Both the position numbers and the translations under genes were made by a program. From assembly GCA_030651895.1 (NCBI GenBank), contig JAUSBR010000003.1:52354-116353 (forward strand): 64,000 nt of DNA. Reading direction: 5' to 3'. The stretch's first letter is position 1. Every line of letters starts with the position of its first letter. Positions 34,545 to 45,793 of the stretch are shown piece by piece. The notes beneath the pieces were generated by a model. That model was given only the letters and a program-made list of their open reading frames with translations, was not told the origin of the DNA and searched no databases. The DNA comes from Sideroxyarcus sp. (GTDB lineage: Bacteria; Pseudomonadota; Gammaproteobacteria; Burkholderiales; Gallionellaceae).

Positions 34545-35993
34545 TCAATGCAGCAGCGAATCACGCACCGAAACGAAACACACCGCCATCAGCGTATTCG
34601 GGAAGATGCCGAGCAGCAGTATCGCCATGCCGTTGAGCGAGATCAGCAGACTGCTGTCCGGCTGGATGTAGATCTTCTCGTGGCTCTCCGGTGCGTCGAA
34701 ATACATCAGCTTGACGATGCGCAGGTAGTAGAACGCGCCGATCAGCGAGAACAGCACGGCCATCACGACCAGGGTGACATGCCCTGCCGCCAGCGCCGCA
34801 TTCAACACCGAGAACTTGGCGTAGAAACCCACCGTGGGCGGCACGCCGGCCATCGAGAACATCAGCAGCAGCATCATGAACGCCAGCCACGGGCTGCGCT
34901 GGTTGAGCCCCTTGAAATCGTTGAGCGTGTCGGCCTCGAAACCCTCGCGCGACAGCAGCATGATCATGCCGAAACCGCCCAGGCTCATCAGCACGTAGAC
35001 CATGGCGTAGAACATGGCCGAGCCGTAGCCTTCGATGGTGCCGCTCAGCACACCCAGCAGCAGGAAGCCCATATGGGCGATGGTCGAATAGGCGAACATG
35101 CGCTTCAGGTTGGTCTGCGCGATGGCGGTGATGTTGCCGACCGCCATGGACAGCACAGCCAGGATGGCGAGCATGCCGGACCAGTGGATCATCAGCGGCT
35201 GCAGCGCCTCCACCAGGATGCGCATCACGAACGCGAACGCGGCCAGTTTGGGCGCGGTGCCGATGAACATGGTCATCGCGGTGGGCGCGCCGTGGTACAC
35301 ATCGGGCACCCACATGTGGAACGGCACAGCACCCAGCTTGAAGGCCAGGCCGGCGACGATGAAGGCCAGACCGAACACCAGCAGCGACTTGTTCGGCGTG
35401 CCGTGCTGGATGACGTCGGCGATGCGGTTGATATCGAGCGAGCCGGTCGCGCCGTACAGCATCGACATCCCGTAGAGCAGGAAGCCGGAGGCCATCGCGC
35501 CGAGGATGAAGTACTTCATCGCCGATTCGGTGGCGATGGCGGAATCGCGCTGCAGCGCGACCATGGCATACAGGCTCAGGGCCAGCAGTTCCAGACCGAG
35601 GTAGAGGGTGAGGAAGTTGCTGGCGGAGGTCATCACCATCATGCCCAGCGTGGCGAACATCACCAGCGCGAGGAACTCGCCGGTGAACAGACCGCGCAAC
35701 ATCAGGTAGCTGCGCGAATACAACAGCATCGCCATCACCGACAGGCAGATGAACACCTTGAGCACATAGGACATGACGTCATGCACGAACATGTGATTGA
35801 ACAGGTGGGTGATGCCGGTCGGGTGGGTGAACAGCAGGATCAGCACGGTGCAGAACAGGCTGGTCTGCGTCAGCAGGTAGGTCACTGTCTTGGTGTAATT
35901 GACGATGAACTGATCCACGATGAGGATCACGCATAGCATCACGAGCAGGAACATCTCTGCATAGATCGGGGACAGGGAAGCGAGAGCGTTCAT
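34545..35993 (-). CDS. nuoN: NADH-quinone oxidoreductase subunit N
   Basis: The 482-residue subunit has about 14 membrane helices and is one of the three antiporter-like proton channels in the complex I membrane arm. Conserved features are the discontinuous helix near HMWVPDVYHGAPTAMTMFI, the Lys in FKLGAVPFHMW, and YSTIAHMGFLLLG. It is the last gene of the 14-gene operon, 7 bp after nuoM. Confidence 0.97.
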   Translation of the reverse strand: MNALASLSPIYAEMFLLVMLCVILIVDQFIVNYTKTVTYLLTQTSLFCTVLILLFTHPTGITHLFNHMFVHDVMSYVLKVFICLSVMAMLLYSRSYLMLRGLFTGEFLALVMFATLGMMVMTSASNFLTLYLGLELLALSLYAMVALQRDSAIATESAMKYFILGAMASGFLLYGMSMLYGATGSLDINRIADVIQHGTPNKSLLVFGLAFIVAGLAFKLGAVPFHMWVPDVYHGAPTAMTMFIGTAPKLAAFAFVMRILVEALQPLMIHWSGMLAILAVLSMAVGNITAIAQTNLKRMFAYSTIAHMGFLLLGVLSGTIEGYGSAMFYAMVYVLMSLGGFGMIMLLSREGFEADTLNDFKGLNQRSPWLAFMMLLLMFSMAGVPPTVGFYAKFSVLNAALAAGHVTLVVMAVLFSLIGAFYYLRIVKLMYFDAPESHEKIYIQPDSSLLISLNGMAILLLGIFPNTLMAVCFVSVRDSLLH

Positions 35994-36000
35994 GTGTTCC

Positions 36001-37500
36001 TCAATTCGGGGTCGGGATTTTGAAGGTGTTCAACTGCACCACCAGATCGTTTACCGAGGCATGCATGATCTCGGCGAACGGCAAGGGGTACAGGCCCATG
36101 CCCAGCACTGCGACGGCCAGAATGACGAAAACCAGTGTCTCGCGCGCGGTGATGTCGTGCAGGTGCTTGACGTGGTCGTTGGCGACTGCGCCAAAGATCA
36201 CGCGTTTGTACATCCACAAGGTGTAGGCCGCACCGAAGATCAGGGTGCTGGCCGCGGCGAAGGCGTACCAGAAGTTGGCCTTGACCGCGCCCATGATCAC
36301 CATGAACTCGCCGACGAAACCGCTGGTGCCGGGCAGTCCGCTATTGGCCATGGCAAACAGCATGAAGAAAGCGGCAAACACCGGCATCTTGTTGGCGACA
36401 CCGCCGTAATCGACGATCTGGCGCGAATGCACGCGGTCATACAGCACGCCGATGGCGAGGAACAGCGCACCGGACACGAAGCCGTGCGAGATCATCTGTA
36501 GCAGCGCGCCTTCGATGCCGTAGGCGTTGAAGAGGAAGAAGCCGAGCGTGACGAAGCCCATGTGCGAGATGGACGAATAGGCCACCAGCTTCTTCATGTC
36601 GGACTGGGCCAGCGCAACCAGGCCGATATACACCACCGCGATCAACGACAGCGCAATCATCACCGGTGCCAGATAGTGGCTGGCATCGGGCAGGATGGGC
36701 ATGGAGAAGCGGATGAAACCGTAGGCGCCGACCTTCAGCATGATCGCGGCCAGCACCACCGAGCCGCCGGTGGGCGCTTCGACGTGGGCGTCCGGCAACC
36801 AGGTGTGTACCGGGAACATCGGCACCTTCACCGAGAACGCCATGAAGAAAGCGAAGAACAGCATCACCTGCACGGCCATCGACGGCAGCGGCGTACTGTG
36901 GAATTTGAGGATGCTGAAGCTGCCACCGGACTGGTGGTACAGATACAGCAAGGCCACCAGCATCAGCAGCGAACCCATCAGGGTGTAGAGGAAGAACTTG
37001 ACCGCCGCATACACGCGGTTGGGGCCACCCCACACGCCGATGATGATGAACATCGGGATCAGCATCGCTTCCCAGAACACATAGAACAGGACCGCATCGA
37101 GCGCGGCGAACACACCATTGACCAGACCGGACATGATAAGGAAGGCCGCCATGTACTGCGCCACGCGCTTCTCGATCACCTTCCAGCCGGCAATCACCAC
37201 CAGCGGCGTGAAGAAACTGTTGAGCAGGATGAACAGCACCGAGATACCGTCGACGCCGAGGTGATAATTGATGTTGTAGCGGGTGATCCACTCGTTCTGC
37301 ACCACGAACTGCATGGCGCTGGTCAGGCGATCGAAGCCGGTGTACAGCGGGATGGTCACCAAAAAGCTGAGCACCGCGCCGACCAGCGCGATGACGCGCG
37401 CCAGCCGCGCGTTACGGTCGTTGCCGGTCGCCAGCACCAGCAGACCGAAGATGATCGGCAGCCAGATGGCGACGCTTAACAGTGGGTATCCGAAAATCAT
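36001..37500 (-). CDS. nuoM: NADH-quinone oxidoreductase subunit M
   Basis: The 499-residue antiporter-like subunit has the signature LPDAHVEAPTGGSVVLA and VAYSSISHMGFVTLG, plus the Glu in FYVFWEAMLIPMFIIIG that is essential for proton pumping. It forms the middle channel of the membrane arm and lies between nuoL (31 bp upstream) and nuoN. Confidence 0.97.
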   Translation of the reverse strand: MIFGYPLLSVAIWLPIIFGLLVLATGNDRNARLARVIALVGAVLSFLVTIPLYTGFDRLTSAMQFVVQNEWITRYNINYHLGVDGISVLFILLNSFFTPLVVIAGWKVIEKRVAQYMAAFLIMSGLVNGVFAALDAVLFYVFWEAMLIPMFIIIGVWGGPNRVYAAVKFFLYTLMGSLLMLVALLYLYHQSGGSFSILKFHSTPLPSMAVQVMLFFAFFMAFSVKVPMFPVHTWLPDAHVEAPTGGSVVLAAIMLKVGAYGFIRFSMPILPDASHYLAPVMIALSLIAVVYIGLVALAQSDMKKLVAYSSISHMGFVTLGFFLFNAYGIEGALLQMISHGFVSGALFLAIGVLYDRVHSRQIVDYGGVANKMPVFAAFFMLFAMANSGLPGTSGFVGEFMVIMGAVKANFWYAFAAASTLIFGAAYTLWMYKRVIFGAVANDHVKHLHDITARETLVFVILAVAVLGMGLYPLPFAEIMHASVNDLVVQLNTFKIPTPN

Positions 37501-37531
37501 GCTTGTTCCTTCAGCTCTTCTCTAGTACTGC

Positions 37532-39610
37532 TTATTCGAACCATGTGCGCACTGTCAGCAGTGCAGACACGCCGATAATCATCCAAAACGCATAGTGGTA
37601 GACGTAGCCGGTCTGCAGACCGCGCAACACGCCGGAGAACATGCCGACCAGCTTGGCCGAACCGTTGACGAAGAAACCGTCGATCAGCTTCACGTCGCCA
37701 AACTTCCACAGCAGGCCACTGGCACCGCGTACGCCGCCGGCAAAGAACCAGTCGTTAAAACGGTCGAAGTAGTACTTCTGGTCCAGCACGGTGTAGATGA
37801 AGGAAAGTTTCTGCTTGATGGCTTCCGGAATATCCGGGCGCTTCATGTAGAAGAACCAGGCACAGCCCGCCCCTGCCAGCGCAAGCCAGAACGGCAATGT
37901 CATCAGCGCATGCAGCGCCATCGCAAACGCGCCATGGAACTCCTCGCGCAACTCCGCCATCGCATGATGCTCGGGCGCGATATGGATGGCTTCGCGGAAA
38001 TAGTCACCAAACAGCATGGGCTCAATGGTGATGAAGCCGATCAGCACCGACGGGATGGCCAGCAGGATCAGCGGCAAGGTCACCACCCAGGAAGTCTCGT
38101 GCGGCTTCTGGCCGGGCTTCAAACCATGATGATGCTCGTGTGAATCGCCATCATCCGAGTGCGCTGAGTCTGTCGAATGGGCGGCATGGTCGCTCCCATG
38201 AGCGTCCGCATGTCCTGAGGCTGTCGAAGGATGAGCCTTGCCGAAACGTTCCTCGCCATGGAACACCAGGAAGTACATGCGGAAGGAGTAGAAGGCGGTG
38301 ACAAACACGCCCGCCACCACCGCAAAGTAGGCGAAACCGGATCCGGGCAAGTGCGACAACGCAACCGCCTCGATGATGCTGTCCTTGGAATAGAAGCCGG
38401 AGAACAGCGGCGTGCCGATCAGCGCCAGCGTGCCGATCAGCGAAGTGATCCAGGTGATCGGCATGTACTTGCGCAGACCGCCCATGTTGCGGATGTCCTG
38501 GTCATGGTGCATGGCGATGATGACGGAACCGGCGGCAAGGAATAGCAGCGCCTTGAAGAAAGCGTGCGTCATCAGATGGAACACGCCCACCGAGTAGGCC
38601 GAAGCGCCCAGCGCCACGGTCATGTAGCCGAGTTGCGACAGGGTGGAGTACGCCACCACGCGCTTGATGTCGTTCTGGATGATGCCGAGGAATCCCATGA
38701 ACAGCGCGGTGATCGCGCCGATGATCATCACGAAGGACAGCGCGGTCTCGGACAGTTCGAACAACGGCGACATGCGCGCCACCATGAAGATACCGGCGGT
38801 CACCATCGTCGCGGCGTGGATCAGCGCGGAGATCGGGGTCGGGCCTTCCATCGAGTCGGGCAGCCACACATGCAGCGGGAACTGCGCGCTCTTGCCCATC
38901 GCGCCGATGAACAGCAGGATGCAGATCGCGGTCAGCAGGCCGACCGACATGCCCGGGATCGGCGCCATGTCGTTGACATAGTTGTGCGCGTTGGCGAATA
39001 CCGACTGGTAATCCAGCGTGCCGAACACCATCAGCACCAGGCCGATACCGAGCAGGAAACCGAAGTCACCGACGCGGTTGACCAGGAAAGCCTTCAGGTT
39101 GGCGTAGATCGCCGTGGGGCGTGTGTACCAGAAGCCGATCAGCAGATAGGACACCAGACCCACCGCCTCCCAGCCGAAGAACAGTTGCATGAAGTTGTTG
39201 GCCATCACCAGCATCAGCATGGAGAAGGTGAACAGCGAGATGTAACTGAAGAAACGCTGATAGCCGGGATCCTCTTCCATATAGCCGATGGTGTAGATGT
39301 GCACCATCAGCGAAACGAAAGTCACCACCAGCATCATCATCACGGTCAGGTGGTCGATAAGGAAGCCGACCTCGAAGCTGGTGCTGCCCGAGGACATCCA
39401 CTTGTACACCGTGCCGTTGAAGATGTTGCCCGCCATCACGTCCTGGAAGATGACCACAGAGGCGGCAAAGGAGACGCCGACCAGTGCGATGGTGATGCGG
39501 TGCGACCAGGCGCGTCCGATCAGCTTGCCGAACAGTCCGGCCGCGATGGCACCGACCAGCGGGGCCAGCGGAACCAGCAGATACAGAGTTTGCATTTCCA
39601 TGTGCATCAA
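37532..39610 (-). CDS. nuoL: NADH-quinone oxidoreductase subunit L
   Basis: The 692-residue subunit is the distal proton channel, with a long lateral helix at the C-terminus. Motifs include [39 protein letters not shown] and [17 protein letters not shown]. It is longer than the 613-residue E. coli protein; part of the extra length is a His/Asp/Ser-rich linker (about residues 455-505), including [14 protein letters not shown], which contains two REP-like repeat motifs in frame. nuoK overlaps the start by four bases. Confidence 0.97.
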   Translation of the reverse strand: MMHMEMQTLYLLVPLAPLVGAIAAGLFGKLIGRAWSHRITIALVGVSFAASVVIFQDVMAGNIFNGTVYKWMSSGSTSFEVGFLIDHLTVMMMLVVTFVSLMVHIYTIGYMEEDPGYQRFFSYISLFTFSMLMLVMANNFMQLFFGWEAVGLVSYLLIGFWYTRPTAIYANLKAFLVNRVGDFGFLLGIGLVLMVFGTLDYQSVFANAHNYVNDMAPIPGMSVGLLTAICILLFIGAMGKSAQFPLHVWLPDSMEGPTPISALIHAATMVTAGIFMVARMSPLFELSETALSFVMIIGAITALFMGFLGIIQNDIKRVVAYSTLSQLGYMTVALGASAYSVGVFHLMTHAFFKALLFLAAGSVIIAMHHDQDIRNMGGLRKYMPITWITSLIGTLALIGTPLFSGFYSKDSIIEAVALSHLPGSGFAYFAVVAGVFVTAFYSFRMYFLVFHGEERFGKAHPSTASGHADAHGSDHAAHSTDSAHSDDGDSHEHHHGLKPGQKPHETSWVVTLPLILLAIPSVLIGFITIEPMLFGDYFREAIHIAPEHHAMAELREEFHGAFAMALHALMTLPFWLALAGAGCAWFFYMKRPDIPEAIKQKLSFIYTVLDQKYYFDRFNDWFFAGGVRGASGLLWKFGDVKLIDGFFVNGSAKLVGMFSGVLRGLQTGYVYHYAFWMIIGVSALLTVRTWFE
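38162..38230. repeat. REP-like repeat motifs inside nuoL
   Basis: CGCTGAGTCTGTCGAATG (38162-38179) and CCTGAGGCTGTCGAAGG (38214-38230) are two direct copies of the common proteobacterial intergenic repeat core CCTGAGCCTGTCGAAGG, separated by 34 bp. Both keep the nuoL frame and encode part of its hydrophilic linker. Confidence 0.65.
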
Positions 39611-39918
39611 CCTTTCAAGCTGCCGAGGTCGTCGACATTAATGGTACGCAGGTTGCGGAACAGCACCACCAGGATCGCCAGACCGATCGCCGCTTCCGCA
39701 GCCGCCACGGTGAGGATGAAGAACACGAATATCTGCCCGTGTATGTCGTTCAGGTAATGCGAGAACGCGACGAAGTTGGTATTCACCGCCAGCAGCATCA
39801 GTTCGATCGCCATCAGCAGCACGATGAGGTTCTTGCGGTTTAGGAAGATGCCGACCACGCTGATGGCAAACAGCACAGCGCTCAGTATCAGGTAATGCGA
39901 TAGACCCAGATTCAACAT
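39607..39918 (-). CDS. nuoK: NADH-quinone oxidoreductase subunit K
   Basis: The 103-residue subunit has three membrane helices. The conserved Glu residues of the central proton path lie in [17 protein letters not shown] and in [13 protein letters not shown]. The stop overlaps the nuoL start. Confidence 0.97.
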   Translation of the reverse strand: MLNLGLSHYLILSAVLFAISVVGIFLNRKNLIVLLMAIELMLLAVNTNFVAFSHYLNDIHGQIFVFFILTVAAAEAAIGLAILVVLFRNLRTINVDDLGSLKG

Positions 39919-39933
39919 GCTCTCCCCTTTGCC

Positions 39934-40581
39934 TTAATCTGCGGTGTGTCCATTGGTCGTGGCGGCGGCTTCCTGTACTGCCTCGATCTGGCGTGCCGAA
40001 GGCACCGATACGATACGTACACGATCCTGCTTCCTGACCTTGAGTTGTTTGCCGATATCCTGGCGCTTGGTGTCACGGCGACGGCGCAATGTCAGCGCGA
40101 TCGCGGCGACCATCGCCAGCAGCAGCAGCACCGCGGCGATCTCGAATGGATAGACGTAATCGGTATAGATCAGACGCCCCAGTTCCTTGGTGTTGCTGTA
40201 ATCGGCGGCATGCTTGACGACGGTAGAACCGGCGGATATCTCGTCCGCACCCAGCACCCACACCATCTGCACCACGATCAACCCGGCCAGCAGCGCGCCC
40301 AGCGGCAACCATTGCCAGAATCCTTTGCGCAACTGCTCGATATTGATGTCCAGCATCATCACCACGAACAGGAACAGCACCATCACCGCGCCGACATACA
40401 CCAGCACCAGCGCGATGGCGAGGAACTCCGCCTCCAGCAGCAGCCAGATGCCGGCGCTGCTGACGAAGGCCAGCACCAGAAACAGCACGGCGTGCAGAGG
40501 GTTGCGCGCGGTAATCACGCGCAGCGCGGCCAGCACGGTCACGCTGGCGAAGAAATAGAACAGCATCGTTTCAAAGTTCAT
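39934..40581 (-). CDS. nuoJ: NADH-quinone oxidoreductase subunit J
   Basis: The 215-residue subunit has five membrane helices with the characteristic ALVLVYVGAVMVLFLFVVMM in helix 3, the segment that changes shape during turnover. The C-terminal 50 residues are hydrophilic and variable. It lies between nuoI and nuoK. Confidence 0.97.
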   Translation of the reverse strand: MNFETMLFYFFASVTVLAALRVITARNPLHAVLFLVLAFVSSAGIWLLLEAEFLAIALVLVYVGAVMVLFLFVVMMLDINIEQLRKGFWQWLPLGALLAGLIVVQMVWVLGADEISAGSTVVKHAADYSNTKELGRLIYTDYVYPFEIAAVLLLLAMVAAIALTLRRRRDTKRQDIGKQLKVRKQDRVRIVSVPSARQIEAVQEAAATTNGHTAD

Positions 40582-40595
40582 GGCGCTTCCTCAAT

Positions 40596-41084
40596 TTACC
40601 GGTACTTCGCATCGGCGGCGCGGTCGGCGGCTATCTGCGCCTCGTGCTTTTCGCCGTTCGCCAGCAGCATGGCCTTGGTGTAATACAGGTCGCCGCGGTT
40701 CTCGCCGTGATACTCGTACACGCGCGTCTCGACGATGGCATCCACCGGGCAGGACTCTTCGCAGAAACCGCAGAAGATGCATTTGACCAGGTCGATGTCG
40801 TATTGCGTGGTGCGGCGGGTGCCGTCGGCACGCTCCGCCACTTCGATCTTGATCGCCAGCGCCGGGCATACCGCTTCGCACAGTTTGCAGCCGATACAGC
40901 GCTCTTCGCCGTTGGGATAGCGGCGCTGCGCGTGCAGTCCGCGGAAACGGAAACTCTGCGGCGTCTTTTCTTCCGGATACTCGACGGTTACATGGCGCGC
41001 GAAGAAATACCTGCCGGTCACCGACATGCCTTTGAGCAGTTCGAGCAGCAGGAAACTCTTGAAGAAATCGATGAGGTTTTTCAT
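40596..41084 (-). CDS. nuoI: NADH-quinone oxidoreductase subunit I (2 x [4Fe-4S])
   Basis: The 162-residue ferredoxin-like subunit binds clusters N6a and N6b through [12 protein letters not shown] (about residues 61-72) and [15 protein letters not shown] (about 100-114). It passes electrons from NuoG to the N2 cluster of NuoB. The N-terminal helix anchors it on the membrane arm. Confidence 0.98.
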   Translation of the reverse strand: MKNLIDFFKSFLLLELLKGMSVTGRYFFARHVTVEYPEEKTPQSFRFRGLHAQRRYPNGEERCIGCKLCEAVCPALAIKIEVAERADGTRRTTQYDIDLVKCIFCGFCEESCPVDAIVETRVYEYHGENRGDLYYTKAMLLANGEKHEAQIAADRAADAKYR

Positions 41085-41100
41085 TGTCTATCCTCGGCCA

Positions 41101-42198
41101 TTACCATAGCCAGTACGGCGTCTGCATCCATGTGGCGACCACCACCACCCACACCAGTGTCAGTGGGATGAACACCTTCCAGCCCAGACGCATCAACTGG
41201 TCGTAACGGTAACGCGGGAAGGTCGCGCGGAACCACAGGAACAGGTACATGAAGACGAACATCTTGCCCAGCATCCAGAACAGGCCGGGAACGTTGTCGG
41301 TCAGTTCACCCAGCACACCCCAGCCGTGGAAGGGGTTGAGCCAGCCGCCCATGAACATCACCACGGTCAGCGCGGTGATCAGGATCATGTTGGCGTATTC
41401 GGCCAGGAAGAACAGCGCGAAGCCCATGCCGGAATATTCGGTATGGAAACCGGCCACGATGGCGGCCTCGTCTTCGGCCAGGTCGAACGGCGCGCGGTTG
41501 GTCTCGGCCACACCGGCGATGAAATACACCACGAACATCGGGAACAGCGGGATGAAGTACCAGCCGAACATGCCATAGCCGCCCTGCTGACCGCGCACGA
41601 TCTCGCCGAAGTTCATGCTCTGCGCCGCAAGCAGCACGCACACCAGCGCGAAACCCATCGCCAGTTCATACGAGACGATCTGCGCGGCAGAACGCAGCGC
41701 GCCGAGGAACGCGTATTTTGAGTTGGACGCCCAGCCCGCGATGATGACGCCGTACACGCCGAGCGAGGTCATCGCCAGCAGGTAGAGCAAGCCCGCATTC
41801 ACGTCGGCAAGGATCAGGCCGTCATCGAACGGGATCACCGCCCAGGCCGCCAGCGCGGGGGCCAGCGACAGCACAGGGGCGATCAGGAACAGGAACTTGT
41901 TGGAGTTCGTCGGGATGATGACTTCTTTGAGCAGCAGCTTGAGACCATCGGCGATGGGCTGCAGCAGACCCCAGTAACCCACGCGATTGGGGCCGGGACG
42001 CACCTGCATGAAACCGAGCACCTTGCGTTCGGCCAGCGTGTAATAGGCCACGCCCAGCATGATCGGCACGATGATGGCGATGATCTTGAGCACAGTCCAG
42101 ATCGTGTGCCAAGCCGGCACGATGAACCCGCCCAGCAGGTCCCACAGGCCGATGTAGGCCAGGACCGATTGAACCAATTGCAGTGCTTGGGCTTCCAT
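41101..42198 (-). CDS. nuoH: NADH-quinone oxidoreductase subunit H
   Basis: The 365-residue subunit has eight membrane helices and forms much of the quinone cavity. The signature [20 protein letters not shown] is present, as are the acidic loop residues in [20 protein letters not shown]. Its start abuts the nuoG stop. Confidence 0.98.
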   Translation of the reverse strand: MEAQALQLVQSVLAYIGLWDLLGGFIVPAWHTIWTVLKIIAIIVPIMLGVAYYTLAERKVLGFMQVRPGPNRVGYWGLLQPIADGLKLLLKEVIIPTNSNKFLFLIAPVLSLAPALAAWAVIPFDDGLILADVNAGLLYLLAMTSLGVYGVIIAGWASNSKYAFLGALRSAAQIVSYELAMGFALVCVLLAAQSMNFGEIVRGQQGGYGMFGWYFIPLFPMFVVYFIAGVAETNRAPFDLAEDEAAIVAGFHTEYSGMGFALFFLAEYANMILITALTVVMFMGGWLNPFHGWGVLGELTDNVPGLFWMLGKMFVFMYLFLWFRATFPRYRYDQLMRLGWKVFIPLTLVWVVVVATWMQTPYWLW

Positions 42199-44505
42199 TT
42201 ATGCGCGCTCCACGGTGATCGTTCCAAACATCGCACCCAGCGCGACCGTGGCGGTATGGCCTGCCGCCACACGCGCCACTCCCTTGGGCAGCTTATCGTC
42301 CGCAACGGCGAACAGCTTCACGCTGCCCTGCCCCTGCGACACCTTGACCACATCGCCGGACTGCACGCCCAGCTTCTTAAGCTCGTCGCCGTGCATGCGG
42401 ACCTGCGGGATCGCGGCATCCGCGGTCGCTTGCAAAGGTGCGGAGCGCCGCACCACCGCATCGGTCGAATAGATCGGCACATCGGCGACACGCTGCAGCC
42501 CGCCTGCGGCAGACAATGCCTTGGCCTCGACACCGCCGATGGCATTGTTCAGTCCGGCCGCGACATCAACACCCTTGAGCGCTTCGTCGCGCACGGCCTC
42601 GGAAGTGTCCTGATCGAATCCGTCCACCTTGAGCAGGTTGCCCAGCACGCGCAACACCTTCCAGGCGGGACGCGCCTCGCCCAGCGGTTTGACCGCACCC
42701 TTGAAACTCTGCACGCGCCCCTCGGCGCTGACAAAGGTCCCCGAAGTCTCGGTGTACTGCGCGATGGGCAACAGCACATCGGCATATTCTGTCGCATGGT
42801 GTTTGTAAGCCGACAGCACGACCACCAGATCGGCGGCCTGCATCGCGGCGACAGCCTGTTGCGGATCGGCGCTATCCAGTTCCGGTTCGACGTTCAGCAG
42901 CACATAGGCCTTGCGCGGTTTCGCCAGCATGGCGGCGGCGTTCAATCCCTTCGAACCCGGCGTCGCATGCACGAGGTGAGCACCGACGCTGTTCGCCGCT
43001 TCAACCAGGAAGCCGAACTTGCCGTTGCTGAGCGCGGCGATCTGTTGCGCCAGCGCTTGCAGCTGCGCGGCCTGCGGATGCTGTTGCGCGAAGTTCCCGA
43101 GCAGCACGGCGACGCGCTCGCCACTAGCCAGGCTCTTCGCGATCGCGGCCGCATCGCCGCTCGCGCTCTGACCTTGCTTCTCTGCCGCCAGCGCTTTCGA
43201 CACTTGCGTCAATGTCTCCACCAGTGCGTCCGGCGCGACGATGGCTTTGTGCGCCACGTTCATCAGCAGATCGTCATCGGCGGAATGGATGATGTTGACT
43301 TGCGCGCCTTTGCGCACCGCGCGGCGGATGCGCGCGGCCATCAGCGGATGATCCTTGCGCAGGAAGCTGCCGACGACCAGCAAACGGTCGGCACGGCTGA
43401 TGTCGGCAACCGACATGCCCAGCCAGGGCGCGCCCTGCTGCTTACCGTCGCCGCTGAAATCGGACTGGCGCAGACGGAAGTCGACGTTGTCGCTGCCGAT
43501 GCCGCGCATGAGTTTTTGCAGCAGGTAGAGCTCTTCCAGTGTGGAGTTGGCAGTCGCCAGCGCGCCAATCTGCTCGGCACCCGCACCGTTGGCGATATGG
43601 CGCAAACCGTTGGCCGCATATTCCAGCGCGACCTGCCATTCGACTTCCTGCCACTTGCCGTCCTGCTTGATCATCGGCTTGGTCAGGCGGTCGGTCGTGT
43701 TCAAACCTTCATAGGCGAAACGGTCCTTGTCGGACAGCCAGCATTCATTGATGTCTTCGTTCTCGATGGGCAGCACGCGCAGAACTTGGTTGTTCTTGGT
43801 CTGCACCGCAAGGCCTGAGCCCAGACTGTCGTGTGCGCTCACCGAGCGGCGACGCGAAAGTTCCCAGCTGCGTGCCTTGTAGCGGAACGGCTTGCTGGTC
43901 AATGCGCCCACCGGGCACAGGTCGATCATGTTGCCGGAGAGTTCGGAATCCACTGTACCGGAGACGAAAGACACGATCTCGGCATGCTCGCTACGGAAGG
44001 CCTGACCCAGCTCCATCTGACCGGCGATCTCGACGCCGAAACGCACGCAGCGCGTGCAGTTGATGCAGCGGCTCATCTCTTCCGCCGACACCAGCGGGCC
44101 GATGTCCTTAGCCAGCACCATGCGCTTCTCTTCGTGATAGCGCGAATGGCCGCCGCCATAACCGACCGACATGTCCTGCAACATGCACTCGCCGCCCTGG
44201 TCGCAGATCGGGCAGTCCAGCGGATGGTTGATCAGCAGGAACTCCATCACGCCCTTTTGTGCCTTCACGGCCTGCTCGGAACGGGTGAACACCTTCATGC
44301 CTTCGGTCACCGGCGTGGCGCAGGCAGGCAATGGCTTGGGCGCCTTCTCAACCTGCACCAGACACATGCGGCAGTTGGCGGCGATGGAGAGTTTCTTGTG
44401 ATAGCAGAAATGCGGAATGGTGATCCCGGCCTGATGCGCGGCCTCGATCACGGTGGAACCGTTTTCCGTCTGGATCTGCTTACCGTCGATTTCGATGTTG
44501 ATCAT
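42199..44505 (-). CDS. nuoG: NADH-quinone oxidoreductase subunit G
   Basis: The 768-residue subunit has an N-terminal [2Fe-2S] domain (CYHKKLSIAANCRMCLV plus CATP), a His-Cys [4Fe-4S] region (DCPICDQGGECMLQD) and a second [4Fe-4S] site (CINCTRCVRF), followed by a molybdopterin-oxidoreductase-like domain without cofactor. The CxxCxxxC motif for the extra cluster N7, known from E. coli and Thermus, is not seen after residue 200, so N7 is probably absent. It forms the electron wire between NuoF and NuoI. Confidence 0.97.
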   Translation of the reverse strand: MINIEIDGKQIQTENGSTVIEAAHQAGITIPHFCYHKKLSIAANCRMCLVQVEKAPKPLPACATPVTEGMKVFTRSEQAVKAQKGVMEFLLINHPLDCPICDQGGECMLQDMSVGYGGGHSRYHEEKRMVLAKDIGPLVSAEEMSRCINCTRCVRFGVEIAGQMELGQAFRSEHAEIVSFVSGTVDSELSGNMIDLCPVGALTSKPFRYKARSWELSRRRSVSAHDSLGSGLAVQTKNNQVLRVLPIENEDINECWLSDKDRFAYEGLNTTDRLTKPMIKQDGKWQEVEWQVALEYAANGLRHIANGAGAEQIGALATANSTLEELYLLQKLMRGIGSDNVDFRLRQSDFSGDGKQQGAPWLGMSVADISRADRLLVVGSFLRKDHPLMAARIRRAVRKGAQVNIIHSADDDLLMNVAHKAIVAPDALVETLTQVSKALAAEKQGQSASGDAAAIAKSLASGERVAVLLGNFAQQHPQAAQLQALAQQIAALSNGKFGFLVEAANSVGAHLVHATPGSKGLNAAAMLAKPRKAYVLLNVEPELDSADPQQAVAAMQAADLVVVLSAYKHHATEYADVLLPIAQYTETSGTFVSAEGRVQSFKGAVKPLGEARPAWKVLRVLGNLLKVDGFDQDTSEAVRDEALKGVDVAAGLNNAIGGVEAKALSAAGGLQRVADVPIYSTDAVVRRSAPLQATADAAIPQVRMHGDELKKLGVQSGDVVKVSQGQGSVKLFAVADDKLPKGVARVAAGHTATVALGAMFGTITVERA

Positions 44506-44527
44506 TGCTCACCTGTTCCGTTCAGCC

Positions 44528-45793
44528 TCACACCAGACAGCGCTTGTGCTCGATGTGGTATTCGAATTCATTGCGGTAATGCTTGAGCATGCCCTGCACC
44601 GGCCAGGCCGCCGCGTCGCCGAGCGCGCAGATGGTGCGGCCGGCGATGTTGTTGCACAGATCGAGCAGCAGATCGAGGTCTTCCGGCCTGCCCTCGCCGT
44701 GTTCGATGCGGTGGACGATGCGGTACAGCCAACCAGTACCCTCGCGGCAGGGTGTGCACTGGCCGCAGGATTCCTCGTGGTAGAAATAGGACAGACGCTC
44801 CAGCGCCTTGACCATGCAGGTGGTCTCGTCCATCACGATGATGGCGCCGGAGCCGAGATACGAACCGGCCTTCTGCAGCGCGTCGTAGTCCATATTCACT
44901 TCCATCATGATCTCGCCCGGCAGCACCGGCATCGACGAGCCGCCGGGAATCACCGCCTTGAGCTTGTGGCCGTTGCGCACACCGCCCGCCATCTCCAGCA
45001 GCTTGCGGAACGGCGTACCCATCGGCACTTCGAAGTTGCCGGGCTTGTTGACGTGACCGGAAACGGAGAACAGCTTGACGCCGCCGCTGTTGGGCACGCC
45101 GATGTCGGCAAACTTCTTGCCGCCCTCGCGAATGATGTAGGGGATGCTGGCGAAAGTCTCGGTGTTGTTAATGGTGGTGGGCTTGCCGTAGAGGCCGAAA
45201 CTGGCCGGGAACGGCGGCTTGAAACGCGGCTGGCCTTTCTTGCCCTCGATGGATTCGAGCAGCGCGGTCTCTTCACCGCAGACGTAGGCACCGTAGCCCA
45301 TGTGGTTGTGCAGGTCGAACTCGAAATCGAAACCGAGAATGTTCTTGCCCAGATATCCGGCCTTGCGCGCTTCCTCGCAGGCGGCTTCCATGCGTTCGTA
45401 GCATTCGAAGACTTCGCCGTGCACGTAGTTGTACCCGGTCTTCACCGCCATGCAGTAGGCAGCGATGGCCATGCCCTCGATCAGCATGTGCGGGTTGTAG
45501 CGCAGGATGTCTCTATCCTTGCAGGTGCCCGGCTCGCCCTCGTCCGAGTTGCACACCAGGTATTTCTCGCCCTGGTAGTTGCGCGGCATGAAGCTCCACT
45601 TCAGGCCGGTGGGGAAACCCGCGCCGCCGCGACCGCGCAGACCGGAAGCCTTCACCTCGGCGATGATGGCATCGGGCGACATCTTCTCGGTCAGCACCTT
45701 GCGCAAGGCCTGGTAGCCGCCGACTTTGAGATAGTTCTCCAGCGTCCACGGCTGGTCGAAATGCTGGGTGTTGAGGATGATGGGCGCGTTCAT
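44528..45793 (-). CDS. nuoF: NADH-quinone oxidoreductase subunit F (NADH and FMN site)
   Basis: Starting at 45793 ([16 protein letters not shown]), the 421-residue subunit carries the NADH/FMN site ([20 protein letters not shown] and [20 protein letters not shown]) and the N3 cluster ligands ([11 protein letters not shown] plus a later Cys). It oxidises NADH. The start overlaps the nuoE stop by ATGA. Confidence 0.98.
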   Translation of the reverse strand: MNAPIILNTQHFDQPWTLENYLKVGGYQALRKVLTEKMSPDAIIAEVKASGLRGRGGAGFPTGLKWSFMPRNYQGEKYLVCNSDEGEPGTCKDRDILRYNPHMLIEGMAIAAYCMAVKTGYNYVHGEVFECYERMEAACEEARKAGYLGKNILGFDFEFDLHNHMGYGAYVCGEETALLESIEGKKGQPRFKPPFPASFGLYGKPTTINNTETFASIPYIIREGGKKFADIGVPNSGGVKLFSVSGHVNKPGNFEVPMGTPFRKLLEMAGGVRNGHKLKAVIPGGSSMPVLPGEIMMEVNMDYDALQKAGSYLGSGAIIVMDETTCMVKALERLSYFYHEESCGQCTPCREGTGWLYRIVHRIEHGEGRPEDLDLLLDLCNNIAGRTICALGDAAAWPVQGMLKHYRNEFEYHIEHKRCLV

